Positions 1 through 7,185 of a stretch of 64,000 nt of DNA are shown piece by piece (position 1 is the first letter of the stretch; the number at the start of each line of letters is the position of its first letter). Origin of the DNA: Halomonas sp. (GTDB lineage: Bacteria > Pseudomonadota > Gammaproteobacteria > Pseudomonadales > Halomonadaceae); contig NZ_JAJUFQ010000003.1 of the NCBI RefSeq assembly GCF_029263665.1, positions 186,001 through 250,000 of the forward strand, written 5' to 3'. Below the pieces are notes generated by a model that was not told the origin of the DNA, ran no database searches, and worked only from the letters and a program-made list of their open reading frames with translations. The translations under genes and the position numbers were made by a program.

Positions 1-18
1 GGTGTCGTAGAGGTTCAT
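1..18 (-). CDS. Start of an unidentified divergent gene (truncated by window edge)
   Basis: On the minus strand an ATG at position 18 opens a frame reading M-N-L-Y-D-T before the window ends. It is preceded by a purine-rich GAAGGAAAG at suitable ribosome-binding distance. Six residues are too few to name a family. The gene would be transcribed away from narX and share its upstream region, so it may be part of the nitrate/anaerobic regulon. That is inference from position only. Confidence 0.35.
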
Positions 19-82
19 CGGCTTTCCTTCGCTTATGCTGATGCGGTGTCCGTGACTCTGCTACAACTGAATTAAGCGGCAT

Positions 83-96
83 TTGATTTGTGTCAA
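83..96. promoter_or_regulatory. FNR/Anr-like box upstream of narX
   Basis: The sequence ttgat-ttgt-gtcaa matches the FNR/Anr consensus TTGAT-N4-ATCAA at nine of ten defined positions. It lies in the roughly 200-bp divergent region between the left-edge gene and narX. Oxygen-responsive control of nitrate-sensing genes is common, so the context fits. Which of the two genes it controls cannot be read from the sequence. Confidence 0.5.
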
Positions 97-223
97 AAGA
101 TTATTGACTGATTCGTGCGTCAATTTGTCCGACTCAGCACCATTCTTTGCACATTCGCGCATTAATTGGCGATCAGGACTATTGATGGCATGACAGTGAT
201 CATCCTATCGGGGAGCTTTTAAA

Positions 224-2026
224 GTGGCTTTTGCTCTCTCTCTACGCAGGTCGTTGATGCTACGTGTACTTCTGGTCATTACCGTGATTTCCAGCCTGGC
301 GCTTTTCAGTGTGTTCGGTTCTATTTTCGTTGCCGTGAGCAGCGTCGGGGTGGGGGATGCCATCGATAAAAGCAGTTCATTGAGAATGCACGCCTATCGC
401 CTGATGGTGGCAGCCGAGCACCTTCCCCCGGAGCATCCACTGCGGATTGTCCAGATAGAGGATATGCAGGCACTGATCACGGCCCCCGCACTCCTGCGCT
501 TTATTCCTGAGCAGAAAGACAACTCCATGCATCAGGCATATCTGGATTTGGTCGATACTTGGAAAGTTTCACTTTATCCAATACTTCTGAACTACGAAGC
601 AGGGGAATACAGGATCCTAAAGAAAGCAACTGACGAATTTATAGAAAAAGTAGATGTACTGGTAAATAAGCTGAAAGAAAGAATTAGTTGTAAAGTATTA
701 TTTCTTGAAGCGTTTCAAGGTGGAATTCTCATCGTTCTTGCTTTTGTCATCGGGCTTTTTTTCTATCATTTCATTGTCAGCATCATGCCGCCATTTAGAG
801 ATCTGGTACGTGTGGTGGAGGGGGTCATGCTAGGGGACTTCAGCGGAAGGACCACGTATCAGGGGGGCGATGAGATCGGGTTATTGTCGCGTACGATCAA
901 CAGGATGAATGTCAGTCTGTCAGAGAAGTACGGGCAGTTGAAAAACAGGGTCGCAGCCAAGACCCAGGAGCTGAAGCTTAGCAATGATGCGTTAAGGATG
1001 CTTTATCTAACTGCGCGAAGACTGAATGGCATCACACCTTTGACCCATGAAGAGCTGATCGAAGTGCTTCGCCAGCTAGGCGCGGTGACTCGTGAAGGCC
1101 CCTTTGAGCTGTATCTGACCGTGGCAGACAATCCTCAGGAAATGGTGTGTCTGTCTTCCGAAGGTGACGAACCTCATGTGGTATCGGCAATGCCTGGCAA
1201 TGGCACGGCGAATGAGTACGCCGTACGGGTATGTGAGGCTGATCGCGATTATGGTGAGCTGCGTGTCATGCAGCCTTCTGGCCAAATACTGGCTCAATGG
1301 AAGATCGAGCTCATCGAGACAGTGGCGGGATTGATTGCAGCGGCTATCTCTCTGTCGGAAAAGGCCAACAAGCAGCGTCGGTTGGCATTGATGGATGAAC
1401 GGGCAGTCATCGCCAGAGAGTTGCATGATTCTCTGGCACAGTCTCTTTCCTATTTGAAAATTCAGGTGACGCGTCTGCAAGTGCGCCTGGATCAGCAGCG
1501 CCACGATGAAGTCTCCCTTGTCGTGGGAGAACTGCGCCATGGCCTCAACTCCTCATATCGACAATTGCGTGAGTTGCTCAATACCTTTCGTCTGCGTATC
1601 CACGAAGCGGGCCTGGAAGCGGCAATGAAGGAAACGGTGGCGGAATATTCCCGACGCGGTGACTTCCACCTGAGCTTGAAAGGTCAGTGGAATGGGTTGT
1701 TCCTGACGCCCAACGAGGAAATCCATGTGCTGCAGATAGTACGTGAAGCCTTGTCCAATGTGGCACGACATTCCAAGGCCCGCCATTGCGAGGTCAGCCT
1801 GGAACAGAACGAATTGCATCAGTACCAACTATCGATTCGCGATGACGGTATTGGTGTCGGCCAGTCTGCCGGCTCTTCCATGTCCCATGGCATGACGATC
1901 ATGGAAGAGAGGGCCAGAAGTCTATGTGGAACCTTATCCATCGGAGCTGCACTGCCTTATGGCACGGTGATAACGGTGTGTTTTCTCCCTCGAGGGTTCG
2001 ACCGACTTTCCTCCGCGATCGGGTGA
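224..2026 (+). CDS. narX: Nitrate/nitrite sensor histidine kinase NarX
   Basis: Inner-membrane sensor kinase of 600 aa that would phosphorylate NarL in response to nitrate or nitrite. A first membrane segment lies at about residues 14-36. A periplasmic P-box-like stretch follows (I-D-K-S-S-S-L-R-M-H-A-Y-R-L, around 47-60), close to the nitrate-binding P-box of NarX. A second membrane segment lies at about 168-189, then HAMP, coiled coil and a central sensor module. The HisKA_3-type phosphoacceptor His401 sits in R-E-L-H-D-S-L, followed by an HATPase domain with the N box near 515 and D-D-G-I-G near 545. The start is GTG with GGGGAG upstream. narL follows 29 bp downstream. No nitrate reductase genes are in view. 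A patch at about 560-730, encoding the end of the periplasmic domain, is visibly AT-richer than the rest. Confidence 0.9.
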   Translation: MAFALSLRRSLMLRVLLVITVISSLALFSVFGSIFVAVSSVGVGDAIDKSSSLRMHAYRLMVAAEHLPPEHPLRIVQIEDMQALITAPALLRFIPEQKDNSMHQAYLDLVDTWKVSLYPILLNYEAGEYRILKKATDEFIEKVDVLVNKLKERISCKVLFLEAFQGGILIVLAFVIGLFFYHFIVSIMPPFRDLVRVVEGVMLGDFSGRTTYQGGDEIGLLSRTINRMNVSLSEKYGQLKNRVAAKTQELKLSNDALRMLYLTARRLNGITPLTHEELIEVLRQLGAVTREGPFELYLTVADNPQEMVCLSSEGDEPHVVSAMPGNGTANEYAVRVCEADRDYGELRVMQPSGQILAQWKIELIETVAGLIAAAISLSEKANKQRRLALMDERAVIARELHDSLAQSLSYLKIQVTRLQVRLDQQRHDEVSLVVGELRHGLNSSYRQLRELLNTFRLRIHEAGLEAAMKETVAEYSRRGDFHLSLKGQWNGLFLTPNEEIHVLQIVREALSNVARHSKARHCEVSLEQNELHQYQLSIRDDGIGVGQSAGSSMSHGMTIMEERARSLCGTLSIGAALPYGTVITVCFLPRGFDRLSSAIG

Positions 2027-2055
2027 ATCGAGCACCCTATAACAGGACAGTAGCT

Positions 2056-2700
2056 ATGAGCATTATTCGATTGATGATTGTTGATGATCACCCCCTGTTC
2101 CGCCGTGGCGTGCGCCAGCTTGTCGACATGGATCCGGAGTTGATCGTGGTGGCGGAGGCATCGGATGGCATCGAGGCTGTGAACAAGGCTGTGGAGCTGT
2201 CTCCTAACCTGGTCCTGCTGGATCTCAATATGCATCCGATGGATGGCATTGAAGTGCTGCGGCGTATGCGTGATGCCAGGGTCGATAGTCGCATTGTCAT
2301 GCTGACCGTATCGGATGCTGATGAAGATGTCGTACGTGCCCTGCGTGAAGGAGCGGATGGCTACCTGCTCAAGGATATGGAGCCGGAGGAAGTGCTGCGC
2401 CAGATTCGAGAAGCCGCTCAGGGGCAGGTCGTGATGGGGCCCAAGATGGCTTCCTTGCTGGCCAGCGTCGTGAAGGGAGAGCTGCCGGTGACAGGAGACG
2501 AGGTGATGTCCTGCCTTACCGCCCGGGAGCGCGACATTCTGCGCATTCTGGCTCGGGGGCTGTCGAACAAGATGATTGCTCGGGAGCTGGATATCTCCGA
2601 GGGAACCGTCAAGGTTCACGTCAAACACCTGTTCAAGAAGCTCGACTTGCGTTCGCGAGTCGAAGCCGCCGTCTGGGCGAGCAAGCATGGGTTGGGGTGA
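2056..2700 (+). CDS. narL: Nitrate/nitrite response regulator NarL
   Basis: LuxR/FixJ-type response regulator of 214 aa, the usual NarL length. The receiver domain has the acidic pair Asp10/Asp11, phosphoacceptor Asp56 in L-V-L-L-D-L-N-M, and a conserved Lys in L-L-K-D. The C-terminal GerE-type helix-turn-helix reads L-T-A-R-E-R-D-I-L through G-T-V-K-V-H-V-K. The frame is open further upstream into narX, but the ATG at 2056 has an AGGAC ribosome site and begins the family N-terminus, so it is chosen. It is the cognate partner of the NarX immediately upstream and should regulate nitrate and other anaerobic respiration genes outside this window. Confidence 0.9.
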   Translation: MSIIRLMIVDDHPLFRRGVRQLVDMDPELIVVAEASDGIEAVNKAVELSPNLVLLDLNMHPMDGIEVLRRMRDARVDSRIVMLTVSDADEDVVRALREGADGYLLKDMEPEEVLRQIREAAQGQVVMGPKMASLLASVVKGELPVTGDEVMSCLTARERDILRILARGLSNKMIARELDISEGTVKVHVKHLFKKLDLRSRVEAAVWASKHGLG

Positions 2701-2721
2701 GCGAGCGGCAAGCCGCTCGAG

Positions 2722-2820
2722 CTGTAAGTCACCAGCTATAAGCTGTAAGTAACAGAAAACCCCGAAACCATGTGGTCTCGGGGTTTGATCTGCTTACAGC
2801 TTACAGCTTACAGCTTACAG
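2722..2820. repeat. Heptad-repeat/hairpin element, copy 1 (between narL and the aminotransferase gene)
   Basis: A composite element. The left block at 2722-2749 is four 7-nt units (ctgtaag, tcaccag, ctataag, ctgtaag). A terminator-like hairpin follows at 2757-2786. The right block at 2793-2820 is four perfect cttacag units. Left units are reverse complements of the right-hand type, so the element can pair over a long distance. The same architecture recurs at 49880-50010, also between convergent genes. Confidence 0.8.
2757..2786. terminator. Bidirectional terminator-like hairpin between narL and the aminotransferase gene
   Basis: A 9-bp stem aaaccccga/tcggggttt continues after one mismatch into acca/tggt. 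The A-rich left and T-rich right flanks suit termination of both convergent transcripts. Confidence 0.75.
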
Positions 2821-2825
2821 CTAGC

Positions 2826-4022
2826 TTAGGCCTTGCCGTTGACGGTCGCGACAGCCTTGGCGATGTAAGCCAGGTTCTCATCAGAGAAGCCTGCCACATT
2901 GGCGCGGCCAGAACGTACCATGTAGATACCGAACTCATCACGCAGACGGTCGACCTGCTCCGGCGTCAGCCCGGTATAAGAGAACATGCCGCGTTGTTCG
3001 GCCACGTGAGCATACTTCTCGTCGAGGCCGTAAGGCTTGAGTGCTTCCACGAAGTTGCGACGCAGGGTGTTGATGCGGTCGCGCATTTCGGTCAGCTCTT
3101 CGCGCCATACTGCAGTCAGCTCTTCTGAATGCAGGATCTCGCTGACGATGGAACCGCCGTGGGCTGGTGGGTTGGAGTAGTTCTCGCGAGCGACGATGGC
3201 AATCTGCGAACGTACGTTCTGCATTTCTTCGTTGTCCTTGGCGACAACGATCAATGCACCAGTACGCTCATTGTAGATGCCGAAGTTCTTGGAACAGGAG
3301 CTGGTGATCAGCACATCGTCGAGATTCTCGGCCAGCAGGCGTACTGCATAGGCATCTTCGTCGAGACCCTCGGCAAAGCCCTGATAGGCGAAGTCGACCA
3401 GCGGCAGCAGGTTGCGCTCCTGAAGGACCTTGAGCACTTGCTGCCACTGCTCGCGATCGAGATCGAATCCGGTAGGGTTGTGGCAGCAAGCATGCAGTAC
3501 GACCACATCACCCTGGGGAATCTCCTTCAACGCATTGAGCATGCCGTCGAAATCGAGACGGTTGTCGGCATCGACGTAAGGGTACTTGTTCAGCTTGATG
3601 CCAGCGGCGGTGAAGATGCCATGGTGATTGGGCCAGGTCGGGTCGCTGACCCAGATGCCCTTGCCAGGCAACTGGTGGGCAATGAAGTCAGCGGCCAGGC
3701 GCAGTGCACCGGTACCACCCGGAGATTGCGTGGCACTTGCACGACCTGCTTCGATGACCGGAGAGCCCGCGCCCAGCACCATCGGCAGCACCACTTCGCC
3801 GTAGGATGCGGCGCCGTGTGAACCAATGTAGGTCTTGGTGGTTTCGTTCTTGAGCAGCCGGGCTTCCGCTTCCTTGACCGCGCGCATCACTGGAGTGGTG
3901 CCTTTGGCATCGCGGTAGACACCTACACCAAGATCGACCTTCTGGGGATTGGTGTCCTTGTTGAAGGCGTCAATGAGACCGAGGATGGCGTCCCCGGGAA
4001 CCCGCTCAATATGCTCGAACAT
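2826..4022 (-). CDS. phhC: Aromatic amino acid aminotransferase (PhhC/TyrB type)
   Basis: Fold-type I PLP-dependent aminotransferase of 398 aa (E. coli AspC and TyrB are about 397 aa), cytoplasmic. The PLP-binding lysine is Lys245 in S-S-C-S-K-N-F-G. Also visible are S-P-G-G-T-G-A near 100 for phosphate contact, H-N-P-T-G near 181, and a C-terminal arginine in the R-S-G-R-A-N segment. It is the last gene of phhA-phhB-phhC: its ATG directly abuts the phhB stop codon, implying translational coupling. In this context it should convert tyrosine to 4-hydroxyphenylpyruvate (and phenylalanine to phenylpyruvate), feeding hpd further along the window. Sequence alone does not separate it from aspartate aminotransferase, so the aromatic assignment rests on context. 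Confidence 0.85.
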   Translation of the reverse strand: MFEHIERVPGDAILGLIDAFNKDTNPQKVDLGVGVYRDAKGTTPVMRAVKEAEARLLKNETTKTYIGSHGAASYGEVVLPMVLGAGSPVIEAGRASATQSPGGTGALRLAADFIAHQLPGKGIWVSDPTWPNHHGIFTAAGIKLNKYPYVDADNRLDFDGMLNALKEIPQGDVVVLHACCHNPTGFDLDREQWQQVLKVLQERNLLPLVDFAYQGFAEGLDEDAYAVRLLAENLDDVLITSSCSKNFGIYNERTGALIVVAKDNEEMQNVRSQIAIVARENYSNPPAHGGSIVSEILHSEELTAVWREELTEMRDRINTLRRNFVEALKPYGLDEKYAHVAEQRGMFSYTGLTPEQVDRLRDEFGIYMVRSGRANVAGFSDENLAYIAKAVATVNGKA

Positions 4023-4361
4023 TTACTTCGCTACCTCGTCGGTTCTGGCTGCCAGAATGAAATCATTCTTGTGCAGGCCCTTCATCTCATGAGACCACCA
4101 AGTGACGGTCACCTTGCCCCATTCGGTCAGCAGGGCAGGATGATGACCGGCTTCCTCAGCGATGGCGCCAATCTTGTTGGTGAATTCCAGGGCCTGACGG
4201 AAGTTGCGGAACTTGAAGCTCCGCTCCAGTTGCATGATGCCATCGCGCTCGACGATCTGCCACTCAGGGATTTGTACTTTGTAGCGTTCCATTTCACTCT
4301 GAGTGACGTGGGGAGCGTCCCAGCTGCAGGCTTCGCACTGTTGTTCGGTGAGGTGACTCAT
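4023..4361 (-). CDS. phhB: Pterin-4a-carbinolamine dehydratase PhhB
   Basis: Small cytoplasmic enzyme of 112 aa that dehydrates the 4a-hydroxytetrahydropterin made by phenylalanine hydroxylase so the cofactor can be recycled. The C-terminal half carries the family pattern E-A-G-H-H-P, then V-T-V-T-W-W-S-H, then G-L-H-K-N-D, with the catalytic histidines. The ATG at 4361 is chosen over an upstream in-frame start because CGGAG lies at ribosome-binding distance and the length fits the family. It sits between phhA and phhC, and its stop abuts the phhC ATG. Confidence 0.9.
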   Translation of the reverse strand: MSHLTEQQCEACSWDAPHVTQSEMERYKVQIPEWQIVERDGIMQLERSFKFRNFRQALEFTNKIGAIAEEAGHHPALLTEWGKVTVTWWSHEMKGLHKNDFILAARTDEVAK

Positions 4362-4441
4362 GTCGACTCCGTATGAGTGGTGTTGAGAAGGAATGGTCGG
4401 TTGGCACTTGCCACGCGACATCGATCAAGCGTGTCTGGTGT

Positions 4442-5317
4442 TCAGTGCGTTTCGGTCTTGGGGGGAAAGCGTGGTTCGAACAGGCCCATGTCACGTGCCT
4501 GCTCAACCAGTGCCATGATGTCGCACTGAGACAGATCGTGGAGAGCATCCAGGCTGTCCAGTACATAGTAGAGCGGCTGCAGGATGTCGATACGATAAGG
4601 CGTGCGCAGGGCACTCAAGGCATCAAAGGGCTGGTGCACGGGGGTGTTCGACAACGCATGCAAGGTCTCCTTGGGTGAGGAGATGATGCCACCGCCATAG
4701 ATGCGTCGACCCTGAGGGGTATCGACCAGACCGAACTCCACGGTCATCCAGTACAGACGGGCCAGATAGACGCGGTCCTTGGGTTCGGCATTGAGGCCCA
4801 GGCGACCGTAGGTCGCAGTGAATTCGGCAAATGCTGGATTGGTCAGCATGGGGCAGTGACCGAAGATTTCGTGAAAGATATCGGGTTCTTTCAGATAGTC
4901 GAGCTCTTCTGGTGTGCGAATGAAGGTGGCAACCGGAAAGCGGCGGTTAGCCAGCAGTTCGAAGAAAGTGTCGAAAGGAATCAGCGCCGGTACCTGTGCT
5001 GTTTGCCAGCCTGTTGCTTCGAACAGAACCTTGTCCACGTCTGCCAGTTGCGGAATGTGGTCGATCGGCAGGGCAAGGCGCTCCAGGCCTTCGAGGTACT
5101 CCTGGCACACACGTCCCTGGATCAGCGACAGCTGGCGTTCCATCAAGGTTTGCCAAGTGGCATCTTCTTCTTCACTCCAATGGATGATGCCATGCTCATC
5201 CGGCAGGCGAGCCTGGTAATGGGTGCCCTTGGAGGTCACTGTCCCGGTGCTTGCCATCTTGGCTTCCGCGCGGTGGCTGGAACCACCATGTGCCTGGACT
5301 TCTGGTGCTGTGCTCAT
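4442..5317 (-). CDS. phhA: Phenylalanine 4-monooxygenase (phenylalanine hydroxylase)
   Basis: Non-haem iron, tetrahydropterin-dependent hydroxylase of 291 aa converting phenylalanine to tyrosine in the cytoplasm. Iron ligands are visible as His149 and His154 in H-E-I-F-G-H, and Glu194 in M-T-V-E-F-G. The single catalytic domain and length match monomeric bacterial PhhA. An in-frame TTG six codons upstream overlaps the GGGGAG ribosome site, so the ATG at 5317 is the better start. It is the first gene of phhABC and divergent from phhR, with two TyrR-like boxes in the shared intergenic region. Confidence 0.95.
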   Translation of the reverse strand: MSTAPEVQAHGGSSHRAEAKMASTGTVTSKGTHYQARLPDEHGIIHWSEEEDATWQTLMERQLSLIQGRVCQEYLEGLERLALPIDHIPQLADVDKVLFEATGWQTAQVPALIPFDTFFELLANRRFPVATFIRTPEELDYLKEPDIFHEIFGHCPMLTNPAFAEFTATYGRLGLNAEPKDRVYLARLYWMTVEFGLVDTPQGRRIYGGGIISSPKETLHALSNTPVHQPFDALSALRTPYRIDILQPLYYVLDSLDALHDLSQCDIMALVEQARDMGLFEPRFPPKTETH

Positions 5318-5472
5318 GCTTTCTCCCCGTAGCAATACGGTGACGTTCTTTAGACCGCCCGTTATTGAAATTGTTGATGTTGCTCGAAAGAGGGATGGTC
5401 GAAGTCTAAGGTGCTTGAGGCTGGACTGAAGGGGAGAAGCGGGCCTGAGGAAAGCGTGATGACGCTGTTGAG

Positions 5473-5490
5473 TGTCAATATTTCGTTACA
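5473..5490. promoter_or_regulatory. TyrR/PhhR-like operator (weak)
   Basis: TGTCAA-N6-GTTACA compared with the TyrR box TGTAAA-N6-TTTACA: spacing is correct and the outer positions match. It is 156 bp upstream of phhA and 136 bp upstream of phhR. It is weaker than its neighbour at 5557-5574 but lies on the phhA side. Confidence 0.5.
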
Positions 5491-5556
5491 TCAGCGCCTG
5501 CTGGAACCGAAGAGTGATGAAAGAAACGAGACTCAAGGGCTTTGACCACGTATGCT

Positions 5557-5574
5557 GTAACGTAAAGTTTACAG
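5557..5574. promoter_or_regulatory. TyrR/PhhR operator (strong)
   Basis: TGTAAC-GTAAAG-TTTACA matches the TyrR box TGTAAA-N6-TTTACA at eleven of twelve defined positions. It lies 52 bp upstream of the phhR ATG, where it could autoregulate phhR while also serving the divergent phh operon. Confidence 0.75.
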
Positions 5575-5625
5575 TTCAGTCAGTCCGTCGTGACACAAGA
5601 TTGACTGGCTTACGAGAATCACGTC

Positions 5626-7185
5626 ATGCGTCTGAGATTTCATTGCCAGAATCGTATCGGTATCTTGCGGGATATCGTTGCCCACTTTGCTGACTATGGC
5701 CTCAATGTGGCTCGGGGGGAGGTGGGTGGCGAGCATGGAAATGCGATCTACCTGCACGTCCCTAACTTGCTGAATGCTCAGTTGGCCACTCTCAAGCCTG
5801 AACTGGAGCAGGTCCCTGGGGTATTTGGCGTACGTCGTGTCAGCCTGATGCCCAGTGAGCGCCGTCACCTGGAACTGGATGCACTGCTGTCATCCCTGAC
5901 CGACCCCGTCATGTCGATTGATATGGAAGGCCATCTGGTGGCGGCGAACCGGGCGGCCAGCCAGCTGCTTGGTGTGCGTGTTGATGAAGTTCCGGGGTTG
6001 TCCCTGGACCGTTATCTGCCGGACCTGGATCTACCTGAGTTGATCCGGCGCAACAATGCCCGGGTCAATGGTCTGCGTATGCACCTGCGTGATGCCACCT
6101 TTCTTGCTGATATCGCGCCGTTGCACCGCGAGCATCATGATGATGTCGCTTCCCTCGCTGGGGCGGTGGTCACGCTGCATAGCGTCGATCGTATCGGGGA
6201 GCGTATCTATCAAGTGCAGCGCCAGGAGTTTCGTGGCTTTGAGGCCATGTTCTCGAGCAGCCCCAGGTTGGCGGCGTTGATCAACGAGGCTCGGCGCATG
6301 GCACCGCTGGATGCCCCTTTGTTGATCTTTGGCGAAACGGGAACCGGCAAGGAAGTCCTGGCTCGAGCCTGTCACCTGGCCAGTCGGCGGGGTCAGTCAC
6401 CCTTCATGGCGCTTAACTGCGCCGGGCTGCCAGAGTCCATGGCAGAAACCGAATTGTTTGGTTATGCCCCAGGGGCGTTCGATGGCGCCCGGCCGGAAGG
6501 CAAGCTTGGGCTACTGGAACTGACGGCCGGTGGCACTATCTTTCTCGATGAAGTTGGCGAGATGAGCCCACGCCTGCAGGCCAAGCTGCTGCGTTTCCTG
6601 CAGGATGGCGGCTTCCGCCGGGTAGGCAGCGACGAGGAAACCTTTCTGGATGTGCGCGTGATCTGCGCGACCCAGCAGGATCTTCTCGCCTTGTGCCAGT
6701 CAGGGCTGTTTCGCCAGGACCTTTATCATCGCCTCAATGTGCTGTCCTTGAACGTGCCACCATTGCGGGATTGTCTTGATGGTATCGAGCCCATGGCGCG
6801 GCACTTCCTCGATCGTGCTTCCCGCCAGATCGGTTGCCCATTGCCCCGTCTGTCTCCTGCAGCATTGTCACGCATGATGACATACCACTGGCCAGGCAAT
6901 GTACGGCAGCTGGAAAATGTGCTGTTTCAGGCGGCATCCCTGTGCGAAGCCGGTGTCATCGAGCCTTCGCATCTACGCCTGCCTGATGCCGGTGTGGCAC
7001 CGGGCCTGGATGGTATCGATCTGGAGGGTTCTCTGGGCGATATCCTGGCAGAAGTGGAGCGGCGTGTGCTGGCTGCGCTTTATCCCGAGCACCCCTCCAG
7101 CCGTCAGTTGGCCAAGCGGCTCGGGGTGTCCCATACCACCATCGCCAACAAGCTCAATCGTCATGGCATCGGTCAAGAACGATAG
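5626..7185 (+). CDS. phhR: TyrR-family aromatic amino acid regulator PhhR
   Basis: Regulator of 519 aa with an N-terminal ACT-like domain (about 1-70), a PAS domain (about 80-190), an AAA+ domain (about 205-440) and a C-terminal Fis-type helix-turn-helix (about 478-517). The Walker A motif is G-E-T-G-T-G-K-E (236-243). Walker B is I-F-L-D-E-V-G-E-M. The sigma-54 contact loop, normally GAFTGA, reads G-A-F-D-G-A (283-288), with Asp in place of the key Thr. E. coli TyrR also lacks a canonical loop and works with sigma-70, so this protein probably does too. It is divergent from phhABC, with TyrR-like boxes between them. Its last 13 bp overlap the 3' end of the convergent recQ-like gene. Confidence 0.9.
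   Translation: MRLRFHCQNRIGILRDIVAHFADYGLNVARGEVGGEHGNAIYLHVPNLLNAQLATLKPELEQVPGVFGVRRVSLMPSERRHLELDALLSSLTDPVMSIDMEGHLVAANRAASQLLGVRVDEVPGLSLDRYLPDLDLPELIRRNNARVNGLRMHLRDATFLADIAPLHREHHDDVASLAGAVVTLHSVDRIGERIYQVQRQEFRGFEAMFSSSPRLAALINEARRMAPLDAPLLIFGETGTGKEVLARACHLASRRGQSPFMALNCAGLPESMAETELFGYAPGAFDGARPEGKLGLLELTAGGTIFLDEVGEMSPRLQAKLLRFLQDGGFRRVGSDEETFLDVRVICATQQDLLALCQSGLFRQDLYHRLNVLSLNVPPLRDCLDGIEPMARHFLDRASRQIGCPLPRLSPAALSRMMTYHWPGNVRQLENVLFQAASLCEAGVIEPSHLRLPDAGVAPGLDGIDLEGSLGDILAEVERRVLAALYPEHPSSRQLAKRLGVSHTTIANKLNRHGIGQER

Larger units (their letters stand above)
5318..5625. promoter_or_regulatory. Divergent control region between phhA and phhR
   Basis: A 308-bp non-coding region carrying the start signals of both phhA (minus) and phhR (plus) and two TyrR-like boxes at 5473-5490 and 5557-5574. 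I looked for a sigma-54 GG-N10-GC promoter reading into phhA and did not find one. Confidence 0.7.

Noticed and set aside
2793..2820. CRISPR-like regularity of the heptad repeats
   Set aside because: Units are 7 bp with no spacers and no cas genes nearby, so it is not a CRISPR array.
7173..7185. phhR/recQ-like 3' overlap as a regulatory feature
   Set aside because: A 13-bp convergent overlap is common and shows no hairpin or other structure.
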